A stretch of DNA of 39,390 nt, taken from IMG/VR virus record IMGVR_UViG_3300023181_000020, positions 1-39,390 of that record. One strand, given 5' to 3'. The DNA comes from a virus. This document shows positions 19,074-28,234 of the stretch, piece by piece; position 1 is the first letter of the stretch; each line of letters opens with the position of its first letter. The notes under the pieces are model-generated. The model was not told where the DNA came from. It did not search any database and saw only the letters and a program-made list of their open reading frames with translations. The translations under genes were made by a program, and so were the position numbers.

Positions 19074-21032
19074 TTATCTCGCTGTTAAAGGAACTGTTGT
19101 TATAAAGCCGCTAAAGGAATTACCATTATAATCAAATTTAACTTGGTTTAGAGCTGCGGTCGCATTAGTAAAGCCGCCGCCAAAGTATCTGTACGTGGTG
19201 CCCGTTGAACTTGTGATAGAAAAACAAGGATTACTTGTTACAGTATCTTGAGTAAGTATCATTGTCATTTGCTTTATAAAGCCAACTGTTGAAGAGTTGT
19301 CCGTAAGAGACGCCGTTAGGGAAGCTGCAGTTGAAGCATTGATTCTACCTATATTATAGGTAGTGGTATTGGTAGTCGAAAACGAATTTGTAGAAGTATA
19401 GAAAAAAGCCTCAGTTCCAGCGGTGCCAGAAAAGTTAGTCAGGGTAATCATATAACTTGAGTATGTAGTAAAATCTAACGATATAATTGCTGAGGTTACA
19501 GATGTAAGGGCAGTTCTTAAACCTTGAGTTACACCAGTCGCAGGTGAAGAATATAAACCATTTGCATTTAAAAATGTAGATGTACCTCCTCCTGTTGTTA
19601 AGTTTACGCCATTCACTGTGGAAGTAGTTAAGGTGGCGCCTGTGATTGTGGGAGAGGTGCCAAATACCAAAGCTCCAGAACCCGTCTCGCCTGTTACAGC
19701 CGCTGCTAACTGGGCAGATGAAAAGGAACCCAGTGAAGCTACGACTGCTCCTGTTCCACTAGCTGTAATTGCGCCGGATAAAGAGCTGATGCCACCTGTA
19801 ATAGAGGTAATACCAGAAGCTGCAAACCCAAGATACAATGTATCGCCATTTACAAATGAGCCAGCGCTCGACATGTAAGTAACTGAAAGCTGCTCCCATG
19901 AACCACTGTCAACATTGCTTCCGCTAATAGAGTAAAGAATAAAATTGGATTCATCTTTAAATATACTTAATGTGCCACGGTTTGAACCCGCGCCATCATC
20001 CCAAGTATTAATCCAACCCGAAAGGTCAGGATTACCCGCATTTGCACATAACTCAGATATTGCAATTGCAGTAACTGCAGAAGGAGTTGCGTTGTTTAAC
20101 TTAATACCACCAGTTCCCGGGTCGGTCATTGTAGTTGCATTAGAGAATGTCCACTTGTTCCGCACGGCGTAACCTGCAGCACTAGCGGCGCTATTACCCG
20201 CCGCCGTAGCAGATGCATCCGCAGAAGCCGCGCTTAAAGCCGCCGCAGCAACTAAAGTACTCGGAGCAAATACAAGAATATTATTAGTACCTGTAACTGG
20301 CGCAGTAGTGAACGAAAGATTTGTGCCATTCAAAGTATATTGAGTTGGGCTTAACACACCCGCCGCTCCATTGCTTTGAGCTTGTGGCTGAGAAACGAAG
20401 ATATTGTTCGTGCCCGTAACTGGGGCAACACCGAATGTTAACGTTGTTCCATTTACAGTATAAGCTGAAGTAGGTTGTATCTCATAACCACGTTTGTCAG
20501 CTTCCGCAGTATTAACAACAAATACTTGAAGAGAGCTTGAATCCGTTCCCATATTCTTAGATAGAGTGAAAGCTGTTTGAGCGCCTGTTCCTGAGAATTG
20601 TTGGAAGAAACCAGCGGTAGGAGTTGAAACAAATACCATTATGGCATTTTCATCAGTACCTAGATTTTGCGATAGAGTGAATGAAGTTGTCGCGCCATTA
20701 CCTGAGAATGACTGGAAGTAAGCATTAGCACCGCCAGTTATTGCAGGTGAGAATGAAGTTACATTGTCTGTAGTTTTAGTAAATAAACCGTCTGCACTTT
20801 TAACAACAATCTTATATGAACCTTGAATCCAGACAGAGCCATTGCCGCTAGTAGGAATACCACTTGCATCAAGCATGATAGGATTGGGAGCTTGGAAAGA
20901 ACCAGTTGAATCCGTATATGTAGCCTTACGAGTTGTCGTAGTTGCTGCATAAGTATCTATTGTACCAAATGCCAACGGGTCGCCGTTTTCATCGAAGAAT
21001 TGTAAGTATGGTTCGGTAAGTAAAACAGCCAT
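19074..21032 (-). CDS. Tail fibre with P22-tailspike-like head-binding N-terminus, 652 aa
   Basis: Residues 1-90 (LLTEPYLQFFDENGDPLAFG, TYAATTTTRKATYTDSTGSF, NPIMLDASGIPTSGNGSVWI, GSYKIVVKSADG) match the head-binding module of podovirus tailspikes (F....G.PL..G.I..Y...T.......YTD). There follow two near-copies of a unit (FSGNGATTSFTLSQNLGTD and FSGTGAQTAFTLSKNMGTD) and two copies of a strand pair ending PVTGTNNI. The middle (LSAASADASATAAGNSAASA) is a coiled-coil stalk. The C-terminal half is a Ser/Thr-rich beta region. No P22-type endorhamnosidase motif is seen. It is likely the protein attached to the portal/adaptor complex. Confidence 0.82.
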   Translation of the reverse strand: MAVLLTEPYLQFFDENGDPLAFGTIDTYAATTTTRKATYTDSTGSFQAPNPIMLDASGIPTSGNGSVWIQGSYKIVVKSADGLFTKTTDNVTSFSPAITGGANAYFQSFSGNGATTSFTLSQNLGTDENAIMVFVSTPTAGFFQQFSGTGAQTAFTLSKNMGTDSSSLQVFVVNTAEADKRGYEIQPTSAYTVNGTTLTFGVAPVTGTNNIFVSQPQAQSNGAAGVLSPTQYTLNGTNLSFTTAPVTGTNNILVFAPSTLVAAAALSAASADASATAAGNSAASAAGYAVRNKWTFSNATTMTDPGTGGIKLNNATPSAVTAIAISELCANAGNPDLSGWINTWDDGAGSNRGTLSIFKDESNFILYSISGSNVDSGSWEQLSVTYMSSAGSFVNGDTLYLGFAASGITSITGGISSLSGAITASGTGAVVASLGSFSSAQLAAAVTGETGSGALVFGTSPTITGATLTTSTVNGVNLTTGGGTSTFLNANGLYSSPATGVTQGLRTALTSVTSAIISLDFTTYSSYMITLTNFSGTAGTEAFFYTSTNSFSTTNTTTYNIGRINASTAASLTASLTDNSSTVGFIKQMTMILTQDTVTSNPCFSITSSTGTTYRYFGGGFTNATAALNQVKFDYNGNSFSGFITTVPLTAR

Positions 21033-21043
21033 GATATTTTCCT

Positions 21044-22660
21044 TTAATTAATTTTTTCAGTTCTTATTGTCGAAACCACACCTTGTTTAGGTGCCGCCTT
21101 TAATGCTTGTAATACTTTAAGCTGCTCTGGCTTGGATAGAGCTTGTAACTGTTTTGGAGATACACTGCCGCCACTTTCAATAGTTTGGAGTAATTGGTCA
21201 ACCTTGCCTTTTGCAGCCAGTTTAGCACCTTGACGAGCAGCAGTACCAGCAACTGTTAGCGCTGGATTGCCGAATGCTGTAGCCGCAACAGGAAGCGCAG
21301 TGTTTCCTAAACTTGTAGGCGAGCCAATATCAAAGCCAAATTTACCCAATGATTTTAAAATACCTTCGCCAGTTGATAGAGAAGATGCCGCTTTAAGAGC
21401 CGCCTTTTCCTCTTCTGAAAAGCCCGCAGTCGCCTTTTTATCTTTAGAAAGCTTGCTTAATTCTCGTTTAATATAATTTGCATCGCCTTCTGATTTATCA
21501 AGAATGGTCGCAACCCTATCAAACTTCTTGTACTTAGACCACTGACCCCGTGCATTTTGCAAAGCCTCAATAGCTTGTTCAGATTTATTTGTAAGTTGTT
21601 CGGGGCGTAGATTTTCAATCGCATCATCCAAAGCGCTTATAGCTTTCGTTGCTACCATTGCATCAGGATTTGCCCCATCTATCTTAGATGTATTTTTTCT
21701 AACTACCTGACCCAGCAACTGTCTATATTGGTCTAACTCATCAAGACCCAAATTACCTTTTGAAGCAACAGCGTTTAATTCATCAACTACAGACATAGTA
21801 TCACCATGAAGCCTTGAATTAAGCTTGCCGATACTATTTACTTCCCTGCCAACATTTGAAGTGATACTACCAATTGCAGACCTATCTAAAGTTGCACCAA
21901 TATCTCGCATAGCTTGATAAGATGCACTAGACGTGTCTTTAAGAGCCTGACTTGTAGCCTTTAATGCATCAGCATCTTGAGCCTTAAATCCTTTGAATAT
22001 ATTAGATGCATCTTTTGCAGCGCCTTTTACAACAGCACCTGCAATAGGTGCGGCAAGGCCAACAGCAGCCCCAAGCTTAGCGTTTTCGCCAGCAGACTCA
22101 AGCCTTTCGTCAAATCCACCTGACCCGGAATTAAAGCCGTAGGCACCACCCGATACCCCACCCGCAGCAATACCTTTACCAATACGCGCTCCGATGTTGC
22201 CACTCCGAAGGCTATTAGCCAACGAGGTTCCCGCTTTTGTTGTTCCAATTCCTGCTCCTGTTATTAGTGCGCCACCTACATTTGAAATAACAGATGTTAG
22301 CGGCCTATCTTCTACTTGTTTTTCTAATCTTTGTGCAGTTCCTTCTCGCGTTTCAGTCCAGCTTGGAACATCCGCCATATCCACAGACGGAGATAGTGCG
22401 GCATACAAATTGGCTGCTGCATAACCACCCGCATCTTGAATAGTGCTACCAGCGCCCAATGTAGCGCCCTGATAAGCTTGGTCAACTATAGTTCTGCCTA
22501 AAGAAGATTTTTTAGCATCAAAAGCAGCCGACATATTATTATGAGGGCCAACACCCTGCATAGCATCAAGCTGAGCAATTTTGTCAGGAGTTAAGCCGCC
22601 ACTAACCTTTTGCTCATACATAGCATCTAACATAGCTATCTTTTGATTGTCTAATGGCAT
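21044..22660 (-). CDS. Probable DNA-ejection (internal virion) protein, 538 aa
   Basis: The protein combines Ala/Gly-rich hydrophobic helices (GGALITGAGIGTTKAGTSLA, LGAAVGLAAPIAGAVVKGA) with long charged coiled-coil regions (SYQAMRDIGATLDRS, LRPEQLTNKSEQAIEALQ). This is typical of ejected internal proteins that form a channel across the envelope. It is third in the set of three consecutive genes where P22 has gp7, gp20 and gp16. Direct homology to a P22 protein cannot be asserted. The stop overlaps none of its neighbours; its start shares one base with the transglycosylase stop. Confidence 0.65.
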   Translation of the reverse strand: MPLDNQKIAMLDAMYEQKVSGGLTPDKIAQLDAMQGVGPHNNMSAAFDAKKSSLGRTIVDQAYQGATLGAGSTIQDAGGYAAANLYAALSPSVDMADVPSWTETREGTAQRLEKQVEDRPLTSVISNVGGALITGAGIGTTKAGTSLANSLRSGNIGARIGKGIAAGGVSGGAYGFNSGSGGFDERLESAGENAKLGAAVGLAAPIAGAVVKGAAKDASNIFKGFKAQDADALKATSQALKDTSSASYQAMRDIGATLDRSAIGSITSNVGREVNSIGKLNSRLHGDTMSVVDELNAVASKGNLGLDELDQYRQLLGQVVRKNTSKIDGANPDAMVATKAISALDDAIENLRPEQLTNKSEQAIEALQNARGQWSKYKKFDRVATILDKSEGDANYIKRELSKLSKDKKATAGFSEEEKAALKAASSLSTGEGILKSLGKFGFDIGSPTSLGNTALPVAATAFGNPALTVAGTAARQGAKLAAKGKVDQLLQTIESGGSVSPKQLQALSKPEQLKVLQALKAAPKQGVVSTIRTEKIN

Positions 22661-24006
22661 TATTTGATACCTCGCAATTTTCTATATTCTTCCCAATCCT
22701 GCGGAGTAATGCCAGCAGGAAGCTGAGGCGCCGCTTGAGTCTGCTCGGGAGCAGCATAATCAACAACAACGTTTTCCGGCTTTAATCTATTTCTTTCAGC
22801 TAAACTAGAATAATTAGTTTTTATTCTATCATAACCCTGTTTCTGACCATTGTATATATTCCCCGCCTCTGACATAAAGTCAGCTCTTAAGCTAGGAGGC
22901 AACCTACCGCCCTCTTCAATACTTTTAACTGCACCACGAATACGCTCACCAAATGAGCCAGATGCCGCGGCAGTAGCAAACTCACTTTCCCTAACAACTG
23001 AACCGGGGTCAAGTAGTTTAACATAAGCATATAACATCGACATATCGCCTGCACCCGTACTGGAAGTGCCTTTAATCTTAGTATAAGCATCTTGAACCGT
23101 TCTAAAATCTTTAGTCAATGTATTAAATTCATCTCTTAAAGTGTTCTCATTTTTGAATCCGCCAGAGCCTTCGCCAGTTCCTTCAATTGGCAATGCTTTA
23201 AAATTACCTTGAGAATCTTTGCCCCACATAAAACCTTTAGGTGCGCCTGTTGTATAAGGAGCGCCATTTTTAAATAGAGGCTGAATATCAGAAGCAGGTT
23301 GCTGCTGCGGTGGTGTAGCCCCCCCCATATCAGAAGCCATAGGGGTAGTAACAATTTGCTGATTAGATTGCGGGGAAGTATAAGGAGACAACTTAGCAAC
23401 ATAATTTTGAGTTTCAGTTGGCAGTTGAGCTAAGGGTTGATTAGGATTAACCCCTATTGCATTTTGCACCGCGCCCGGCCCTGCATTATAAGCAGCCGCG
23501 CCCAATGTCGGCCCAAACTTATTTTGCATAGCATTAACATAATCAGTACCAAATCTAATTTGTTCTTCCACAGGCGCAGACATAGGATTTTTACCATCCC
23601 AATTTGCTAGAGGAGCAACACCATATCCCGGGTCTGCTGCTGTAGCAGGCATAATTTGCATAACGCCTTGAGCGCCTTTAGGAGAAACAGCATTCGGATT
23701 TCCGCCGCTCTCTATTTGAATCATTTTTCGTATCAAGTCTGTGCCGGGATTTACCTCAGTTGCAGTCCGCGGTTGATTGTTAAAATCATCACTTATAGCT
23801 TTACCTACCTGAAGATTAAACAAATCATCTTGCCTACTAGCTTGTCGATTCTGTAAACCAAGTTGCTGAATCGCAAGCTGTTGATTAAATTGTTGGTTGG
23901 CAGCTTGCTGAGCTATTAATTGCTTTTTGGCCTCGAAAGCTTGCTGCAAAGCCTGCTGGTCAAGGACCGTTTTCTGCCTTCCAAAAACCCCTAAATCTAC
24001 TGCCAT
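22660..24006 (-). CDS. Internal virion protein with lytic transglycosylase (SLT) domain
   Basis: Residues about 85-210 form an SLT domain: LIRKMIQIESGGNPNAVSPK with catalytic E99, GAQGVMQIMPATA, and LGAAAYNAGPGAVQNAIG. This lysozyme-like fold cuts peptidoglycan. The N-terminal 80 residues are Gln-rich coiled coil (LQQAFEAKKQLIAQQAANQQ), and the C-terminal part (DFRTVQDAYTKIKGTSSTG) is helical. Position in the ejection set suggests it opens the peptidoglycan during DNA entry and is not used for lysis at the end of infection. The virion location is inferred from P22 gene order. Confidence 0.88.
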   Translation of the reverse strand: MAVDLGVFGRQKTVLDQQALQQAFEAKKQLIAQQAANQQFNQQLAIQQLGLQNRQASRQDDLFNLQVGKAISDDFNNQPRTATEVNPGTDLIRKMIQIESGGNPNAVSPKGAQGVMQIMPATAADPGYGVAPLANWDGKNPMSAPVEEQIRFGTDYVNAMQNKFGPTLGAAAYNAGPGAVQNAIGVNPNQPLAQLPTETQNYVAKLSPYTSPQSNQQIVTTPMASDMGGATPPQQQPASDIQPLFKNGAPYTTGAPKGFMWGKDSQGNFKALPIEGTGEGSGGFKNENTLRDEFNTLTKDFRTVQDAYTKIKGTSSTGAGDMSMLYAYVKLLDPGSVVRESEFATAAASGSFGERIRGAVKSIEEGGRLPPSLRADFMSEAGNIYNGQKQGYDRIKTNYSSLAERNRLKPENVVVDYAAPEQTQAAPQLPAGITPQDWEEYRKLRGIK

Positions 24007-24009
24007 ATA

Positions 24010-24921
24010 TTAACCTATTTGAATTAATTGACCTGATGAATCGCGTAAATATCTTTGGCCCGCAATAGTAATAACATTGTTTCCAACATTATTCAATAGA
24101 GCGCCTGTATTAGATAAACCTTGACCACCTAATAAAGCAGCTCCAGCACCAGATAATATATTGCCATTATTAATAGTAGAATTAGCGCCGATATTACCAA
24201 CGTTATCATTGATGCCTTGTATAGCACCCGCTGTAGACATATAGCGTTTGAACGCATCATTGTAGGTTGTATCTGCAAGACCTTGGCCAAATTTCTGAGC
24301 TTCAGTCAACGCTTCACCAGAGAAGTAATTGCCTTTAGAAGACTGCTGTCTATCTAAAGCTTTATTACCTTCCGCAAGGTTAAACTTATAGCCAGCATCA
24401 TTTTCAAGACCGCCATTAAATAAACTATTATCTAATGCAGGCTGATATAGTTCTCTATTAGCTTGTTGCTGCTTTAATAATTGGTCTTCGGCTTTGTTGT
24501 TTGAATACATTCCAAGTGCACCACTTAACAGAGGTGAGAATGAAGAGCTACTGCCACCAAGTAATCCACCCAAACCACCGCCGCCAAGAAGACCGCCACC
24601 AGATGCGCCTCCAAAGTTCAAACCTGTGCTTGATAATGCTGTGCCCCAAGGCGCCATAGTTGAGCCACCCAACGCTCCGCTCAAGCCACCACTCTTGCCT
24701 AATAATCCACTCAGACCACCTAAACCGCCTGAAGCGCCACCTAAAGCACTAAATAGTGAACCGCCGCCATAACCCATAAGGCCGCCAGTTAATGCGCCCT
24801 CTAAGCCTTTGCCACTAATAGCGCCACCTAAAGCACCGCCAATACCTGCGCCAACTGGCCCACCTAATGCAAAGCCAGCTATAGGCGCTGCAATTCCCGC
24901 TATTTTCTTTAAGCCCTTCAT
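24010..24921 (-). CDS. Gly-rich membrane-active ejection protein, 303 aa
   Basis: The N-terminal half is an unbroken Gly/Ala/Leu-rich hydrophobic region (IAGIAAPIAGFALGGPVGAG, LLGKSGGLSGALGGSTM), followed by a soluble C-terminal half (KAEDQLLKQQQANRELYQPA, SGEALTEAQKFGQGLADTTY). Glycine-zipper segments suggest insertion into the host membrane. It occupies the gp7 position of a P22-type ejection set, first of three. Similar proteins are commonly annotated as 'DNA transfer protein' in podoviruses. Confidence 0.65.
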   Translation of the reverse strand: MKGLKKIAGIAAPIAGFALGGPVGAGIGGALGGAISGKGLEGALTGGLMGYGGGSLFSALGGASGGLGGLSGLLGKSGGLSGALGGSTMAPWGTALSSTGLNFGGASGGGLLGGGGLGGLLGGSSSSFSPLLSGALGMYSNNKAEDQLLKQQQANRELYQPALDNSLFNGGLENDAGYKFNLAEGNKALDRQQSSKGNYFSGEALTEAQKFGQGLADTTYNDAFKRYMSTAGAIQGINDNVGNIGANSTINNGNILSGAGAALLGGQGLSNTGALLNNVGNNVITIAGQRYLRDSSGQLIQIG

Positions 24922-24922
24922 A

Positions 24923-25333
24923 CTATTCTCCTTTTAACAATTTAACATAAATTCTACCATCTTCAACATATTCTGGAACAAACCTTGTAAAACCTTTGCG
25001 CCCAATATATTCAATTGCATCACAATCATTTTCTCTTGCAAATTCAGAAATATTTGAATCCAATAAAGCAATCCATTTTTCTAAATTATCACCAGCGCAA
25101 GAAAGTATTGTGCATATCTTTGCTTTACTACCCTGCTCAATCACAGTAACAGCCGCACCTACAATATCATCAGCCTGCGCAATCCAAAGCTGCAGATGCC
25201 CAATTTTAAGTAAGTCGTAGTAATCATCCACACAATCAGCATGAACCTTACCTCTAAATGCTTTCTCTAAAATATCCCTACATCTAGGCCAATATTCGTT
25301 AATAGATTCTTTATTTATAATTACGAATCTCAT
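24923..25333 (-). CDS. GNAT-like fold protein in tail/ejection region, 136 aa
   Basis: The sequence MRFVIINKESINEYWPRCRD, then LQLWIAQADDIVGAAVTVIE, ICTILSCAGDNLEKWIALLD and CDAIEYIGRKGFTRFVPEYV follows the fold order of GNAT acyltransferases seen in many podoviruses, including the 'WIA...I.GAAVT' strand pair and the C-terminal 'GR.G' segment. The acyl-CoA binding P-loop (Q/RxxGxG/A) is not visible, so activity is doubtful. It is in the gp14 position relative to P22. It may modify a virion protein or be a structural relic. Confidence 0.65.
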   Translation of the reverse strand: MRFVIINKESINEYWPRCRDILEKAFRGKVHADCVDDYYDLLKIGHLQLWIAQADDIVGAAVTVIEQGSKAKICTILSCAGDNLEKWIALLDSNISEFARENDCDAIEYIGRKGFTRFVPEYVEDGRIYVKLLKGE

Positions 25334-25752
25334 ACAGTCTTTACCCTTCCGCTTATAGTTACAGGTACGGTTATTGCAGACCAGTTGGGTGTATAAACCC
25401 TGTTATTAGCTGCATCTACCATACCTACGCCGCTTGAACCAGTTGTAGTTGCAAAGCAGCCACCATCAATAGTTACATCAAAAGGCAGAGAAAAATAAGT
25501 ACTTCCCACCGTTGATGTAGTGTTAGTTGCAGGGGTTACTGTAATATAAAAATCAGTAAAGCCCTGATTCTGATAATATACACCATTTATTGTCGGAGTG
25601 CCAACAGAACCTAAGTTTGTTGCAATTGGTGTAAATGTTGTGCCATTATCGCCCGCGGTAAGTTGCTGGAAGAATAATGTCCAAGTAATAGCCGAAACAT
25701 ATCCTTGCTCATCTACTATCGGGTCAAATAATGGTGTTTCTATTTTGCTCAT
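25330..25752 (-). CDS. Small beta-rich structural protein, 140 aa
   Basis: The N-terminal part (LFDPIVDEQGYVSAITWTLF) is followed by a beta-rich, Thr/Gly-rich domain (TINGVYYQNQGFTDFYITVT, FDVTIDGGCFATTTGSSGVG). It lies in the P22 gp26 (tail-needle) position but lacks the long trimeric coiled coil of gp26, so a needle function is unlikely. Similar proteins appear next to head-completion genes of many podoviruses. It overlaps both neighbours by four bases. Confidence 0.6.
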   Translation of the reverse strand: MSKIETPLFDPIVDEQGYVSAITWTLFFQQLTAGDNGTTFTPIATNLGSVGTPTINGVYYQNQGFTDFYITVTPATNTTSTVGSTYFSLPFDVTIDGGCFATTTGSSGVGMVDAANNRVYTPNWSAITVPVTISGRVKTV

Positions 25753-27170
25753 AAAGTGTTAAACCAACTTCCGTTTATAGCCCGCTTCACGGGACTGGTA
25801 ATTCTAAGTCTAAAAGTAATTTGCCTTGCTTGACCCAATCTATCCCACTTTACCCTAGCCAAGAATTTTCCTGCACGAGCTAAAGGCATCATGCGGCCAG
25901 CCGACCAAGTTTTACCTCCATCCCGGGAGATATATAATACTACTTGTGGGTCAACACTATCATCTGCACCAGTCTGAGTACCAACACCAGTTTCAAAACC
26001 TGCAGTGAAGTTCTTTATTTTGAATCTCTGGTTCTCATCAAACAAATGTGTAAATATCCTATCACTTGCAATCTCATCGCCGTTATCTGAATAATAATCA
26101 GCGCTTATCTCGTATATATTACCATTGCGCCTATCTATGCCCAAATGCTTGTTGAACGCATAAAATGAATCCGCAACCAAGTGTAATTCATAATTACCAT
26201 CTTCATTCAGATAAGCAGTCTCAAACCATTGTTGCGTAGTTATATCGTAATTCAGCGTAGTTTCCATGCCGCCACCAGTAATGCTATATACAAGGTGCCC
26301 CGCTATCTGGCGAGAGTATGAACGCAATGTACTTGGGTCTGGAGCTGCTTGCAGCCTTAATTCTATTGGCTCGGTGCTTATTCTTTGAGGGCGCGTACCT
26401 TGCGCCCTGAAAACTATACCGATACCATTACTATCGCGGTTAATCCAGAATAAGGAGTTATCTAAAGACAAGCTTGCAAAAGGTGCAATAGTGCCCGTTT
26501 CAATCTTTGCACCACTGATACGGGTAAACGGGAATGAAGCCGCACCTGTATTAGAGTAAATCTCAGTGCTTACTGTACCCTGTAGCCAGAGCTGGCCCGA
26601 TACATTTAACACGCGTAGTAATGAATCTGGAGAGCTTTCTGCAGTCGCAAAGTCCAACGCATTCCAAACAAGCCCGTTATAAAGATTTGAAATCTGGAAT
26701 ATGCCTGAGTTAGGGCTTCTATTTATTATGAAGTAACCATCAATAAAACATACAGAATAAGCGCTAGGCAAATTCGCAGTAACAACTTTTTGAAACGCAT
26801 TGGTTGCATAAGTAAAGATATATAGATTAACTTGGTCACATATAGCAAGCTGGAACCCGTTCTCAGCAAGTGTGCAAACGCCCTGAGTCTGGTCTAATGA
26901 ACCCCTTAAAGTAGTTGAGCCATCACCATTGACCTCATAGAAACCAGCGCCGCTTATATCAAAGGCACGACCATTGGCATCAGAAGTAAACGCACTACGA
27001 CCCGGCCCTTGACCTGCTGAACCGAACAACGCCAGTCCCGGAGTGCCGTAAAGCGCTTTAACAACCTTACCCCCATCATCCATAAGTGGGTATAAGTTTA
27101 CAGTGCGTTGAGCATCCCAAGGCAAGGAAGCCTGCTGATAAGAACTGCCAACTAATCCCGCCTCTGCCAT
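25749..27170 (-). CDS. P22 gp10-like packaged-DNA stabilisation (tail hub) protein
   Basis: This 473-aa protein closely matches P22 gp10 in length (472) and has the family's opening (SYQQASLPWDAQRTVNLYPL, ALYGTPGLALFG) and repeated beta-propeller-like blades (SAYSVCFIDGYFIINRSPNS, LNVSGQLWLQGTVSTEIYSN, SLSLDNSLFWINRDSNGIGI). The family forms the tail hub below the gp4 adaptor and stops DNA leaking from the head. It directly follows the gp4-like gene, as in P22. Confidence 0.88.
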   Translation of the reverse strand: MAEAGLVGSSYQQASLPWDAQRTVNLYPLMDDGGKVVKALYGTPGLALFGSAGQGPGRSAFTSDANGRAFDISGAGFYEVNGDGSTTLRGSLDQTQGVCTLAENGFQLAICDQVNLYIFTYATNAFQKVVTANLPSAYSVCFIDGYFIINRSPNSGIFQISNLYNGLVWNALDFATAESSPDSLLRVLNVSGQLWLQGTVSTEIYSNTGAASFPFTRISGAKIETGTIAPFASLSLDNSLFWINRDSNGIGIVFRAQGTRPQRISTEPIELRLQAAPDPSTLRSYSRQIAGHLVYSITGGGMETTLNYDITTQQWFETAYLNEDGNYELHLVADSFYAFNKHLGIDRRNGNIYEISADYYSDNGDEIASDRIFTHLFDENQRFKIKNFTAGFETGVGTQTGADDSVDPQVVLYISRDGGKTWSAGRMMPLARAGKFLARVKWDRLGQARQITFRLRITSPVKRAINGSWFNTL

Positions 27171-27898
27171 TAGTTATACCTATTTGGTAAGAAAGTATTT
27201 GACCTTATATCATAACGACCACGAGGCCCTGTATAAAGTTCATTAATTTGTAAATTCTCCCTACTTATTGCATTCTTAGAAGATGTTGCAATTAGCCTTA
27301 ATTCATCAGGAACCTGCGTTTGATATGAAGGAGCCAGCTCTAAACATAAGTTAGCAGTCAGCGCTCTCTTATAGCCCGGAGCTAAGTTTATCGGTGTATT
27401 TATAGCTAAATTCCCAATTACACCATCGGCCCAGAATACTAAACTATATTGATTGCCTGTCGGAATTGGGAAAACGTAAGCATTTATATATGGGAAGGTT
27501 TCATCAAACCAGACCCCGCCGTAAGGATAGCTTGAGGTCATTCCTTTAAAACGAACATCCGCCCATTCTTGATTGTTGAATATGTAAAGAGGTAAATCCG
27601 CCTGATTATACAGCGCAAGACTTGTCTGCCTTAAAAAGGCAGAAGTAATATTTGTAGGGCGTGGCACGTTCAAATCACCACCCGTTCCTATTGTATATAC
27701 CTGTTGGTTTCCAACTAAAGGTAATACATATTGAGTTGAGCCATAGACAAGAAGACCGTCTATGTTCCATGCATCAATCATGTTATTCAGTTTACGAAGA
27801 GCGCCCGAAGCTTGTGAAGCTGCGGGCTGCTCCTCGTCAGCCAATACACCCAAATCCAACAGTGCATCGGTTATGAGTGTAAGGGCTGTATCAACCAT
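27170..27898 (-). CDS. P22 gp4-like head-to-tail adaptor / tail accessory factor
   Basis: The 242-aa protein has the helical N-terminus of the gp4-like adaptor family: ALTLITDALLDLGVLADEEQ and ALRKLNNMIDAWNIDGLLVY, followed by beta-rich parts (LVGNQQVYTIGTGGDLNVPR). It is longer than P22 gp4 (166 aa) but similar to adaptors of other P22-type podoviruses. The adaptor docks 12 subunits onto the portal after packaging and receives the tail hub. Its position between coat and gp10-like genes is as in P22. Confidence 0.85.
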   Translation of the reverse strand: MVDTALTLITDALLDLGVLADEEQPAASQASGALRKLNNMIDAWNIDGLLVYGSTQYVLPLVGNQQVYTIGTGGDLNVPRPTNITSAFLRQTSLALYNQADLPLYIFNNQEWADVRFKGMTSSYPYGGVWFDETFPYINAYVFPIPTGNQYSLVFWADGVIGNLAINTPINLAPGYKRALTANLCLELAPSYQTQVPDELRLIATSSKNAISRENLQINELYTGPRGRYDIRSNTFLPNRYN

Positions 27899-28233
27899 TA
27901 TTTACCTGCTTTGAAATGACCAAGTGAAGGATTGATGTATTCTGGATTAGAAACATCAAGCTTAGTTCTGCGCTCATATTCAGCCTCAGAAATAGACTTT
28001 TTCTTTTCTTCCACAGTTTCTTCAGGGTCCTTCTGTAGTTCCTTTACTATGTTAATAGCATTAGGATTAGAACCTTGATTAGTCATAAAGTCCGCATCAG
28101 CACGAGTATCGGCCTTGCGAGCTTCATCAATCAGCACGCCAGCACTTTTAGGAAGTGACTCAGCAGCCTTTTCTGCTGCAGCCTTAAGAGCCTCAGCGTT
28201 ATCGTCTTTAGTTGTTTTTGTTTTATTAGTCAT
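27898..28233 (-). CDS. Hypothetical acidic/lysine-rich protein, 111 aa
   Basis: The protein is highly charged with Lys/Glu/Ala-rich helices (NKTKTTKDDNAEALKAAAEK, LPKSAGVLIDEARKADTR, DPEETVEEKKKSISEAEY) and no hydrophobic core, so it is probably partly disordered. It lies between the small protein after coat and the gp4-like gene. Similar proteins occur in podovirus head regions as hypotheticals. It may be an assembly accessory, but nothing more can be said. Confidence 0.65.
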   Translation of the reverse strand: MTNKTKTTKDDNAEALKAAAEKAAESLPKSAGVLIDEARKADTRADADFMTNQGSNPNAINIVKELQKDPEETVEEKKKSISEAEYERRTKLDVSNPEYINPSLGHFKAGK

Positions 28234-28234
28234 A

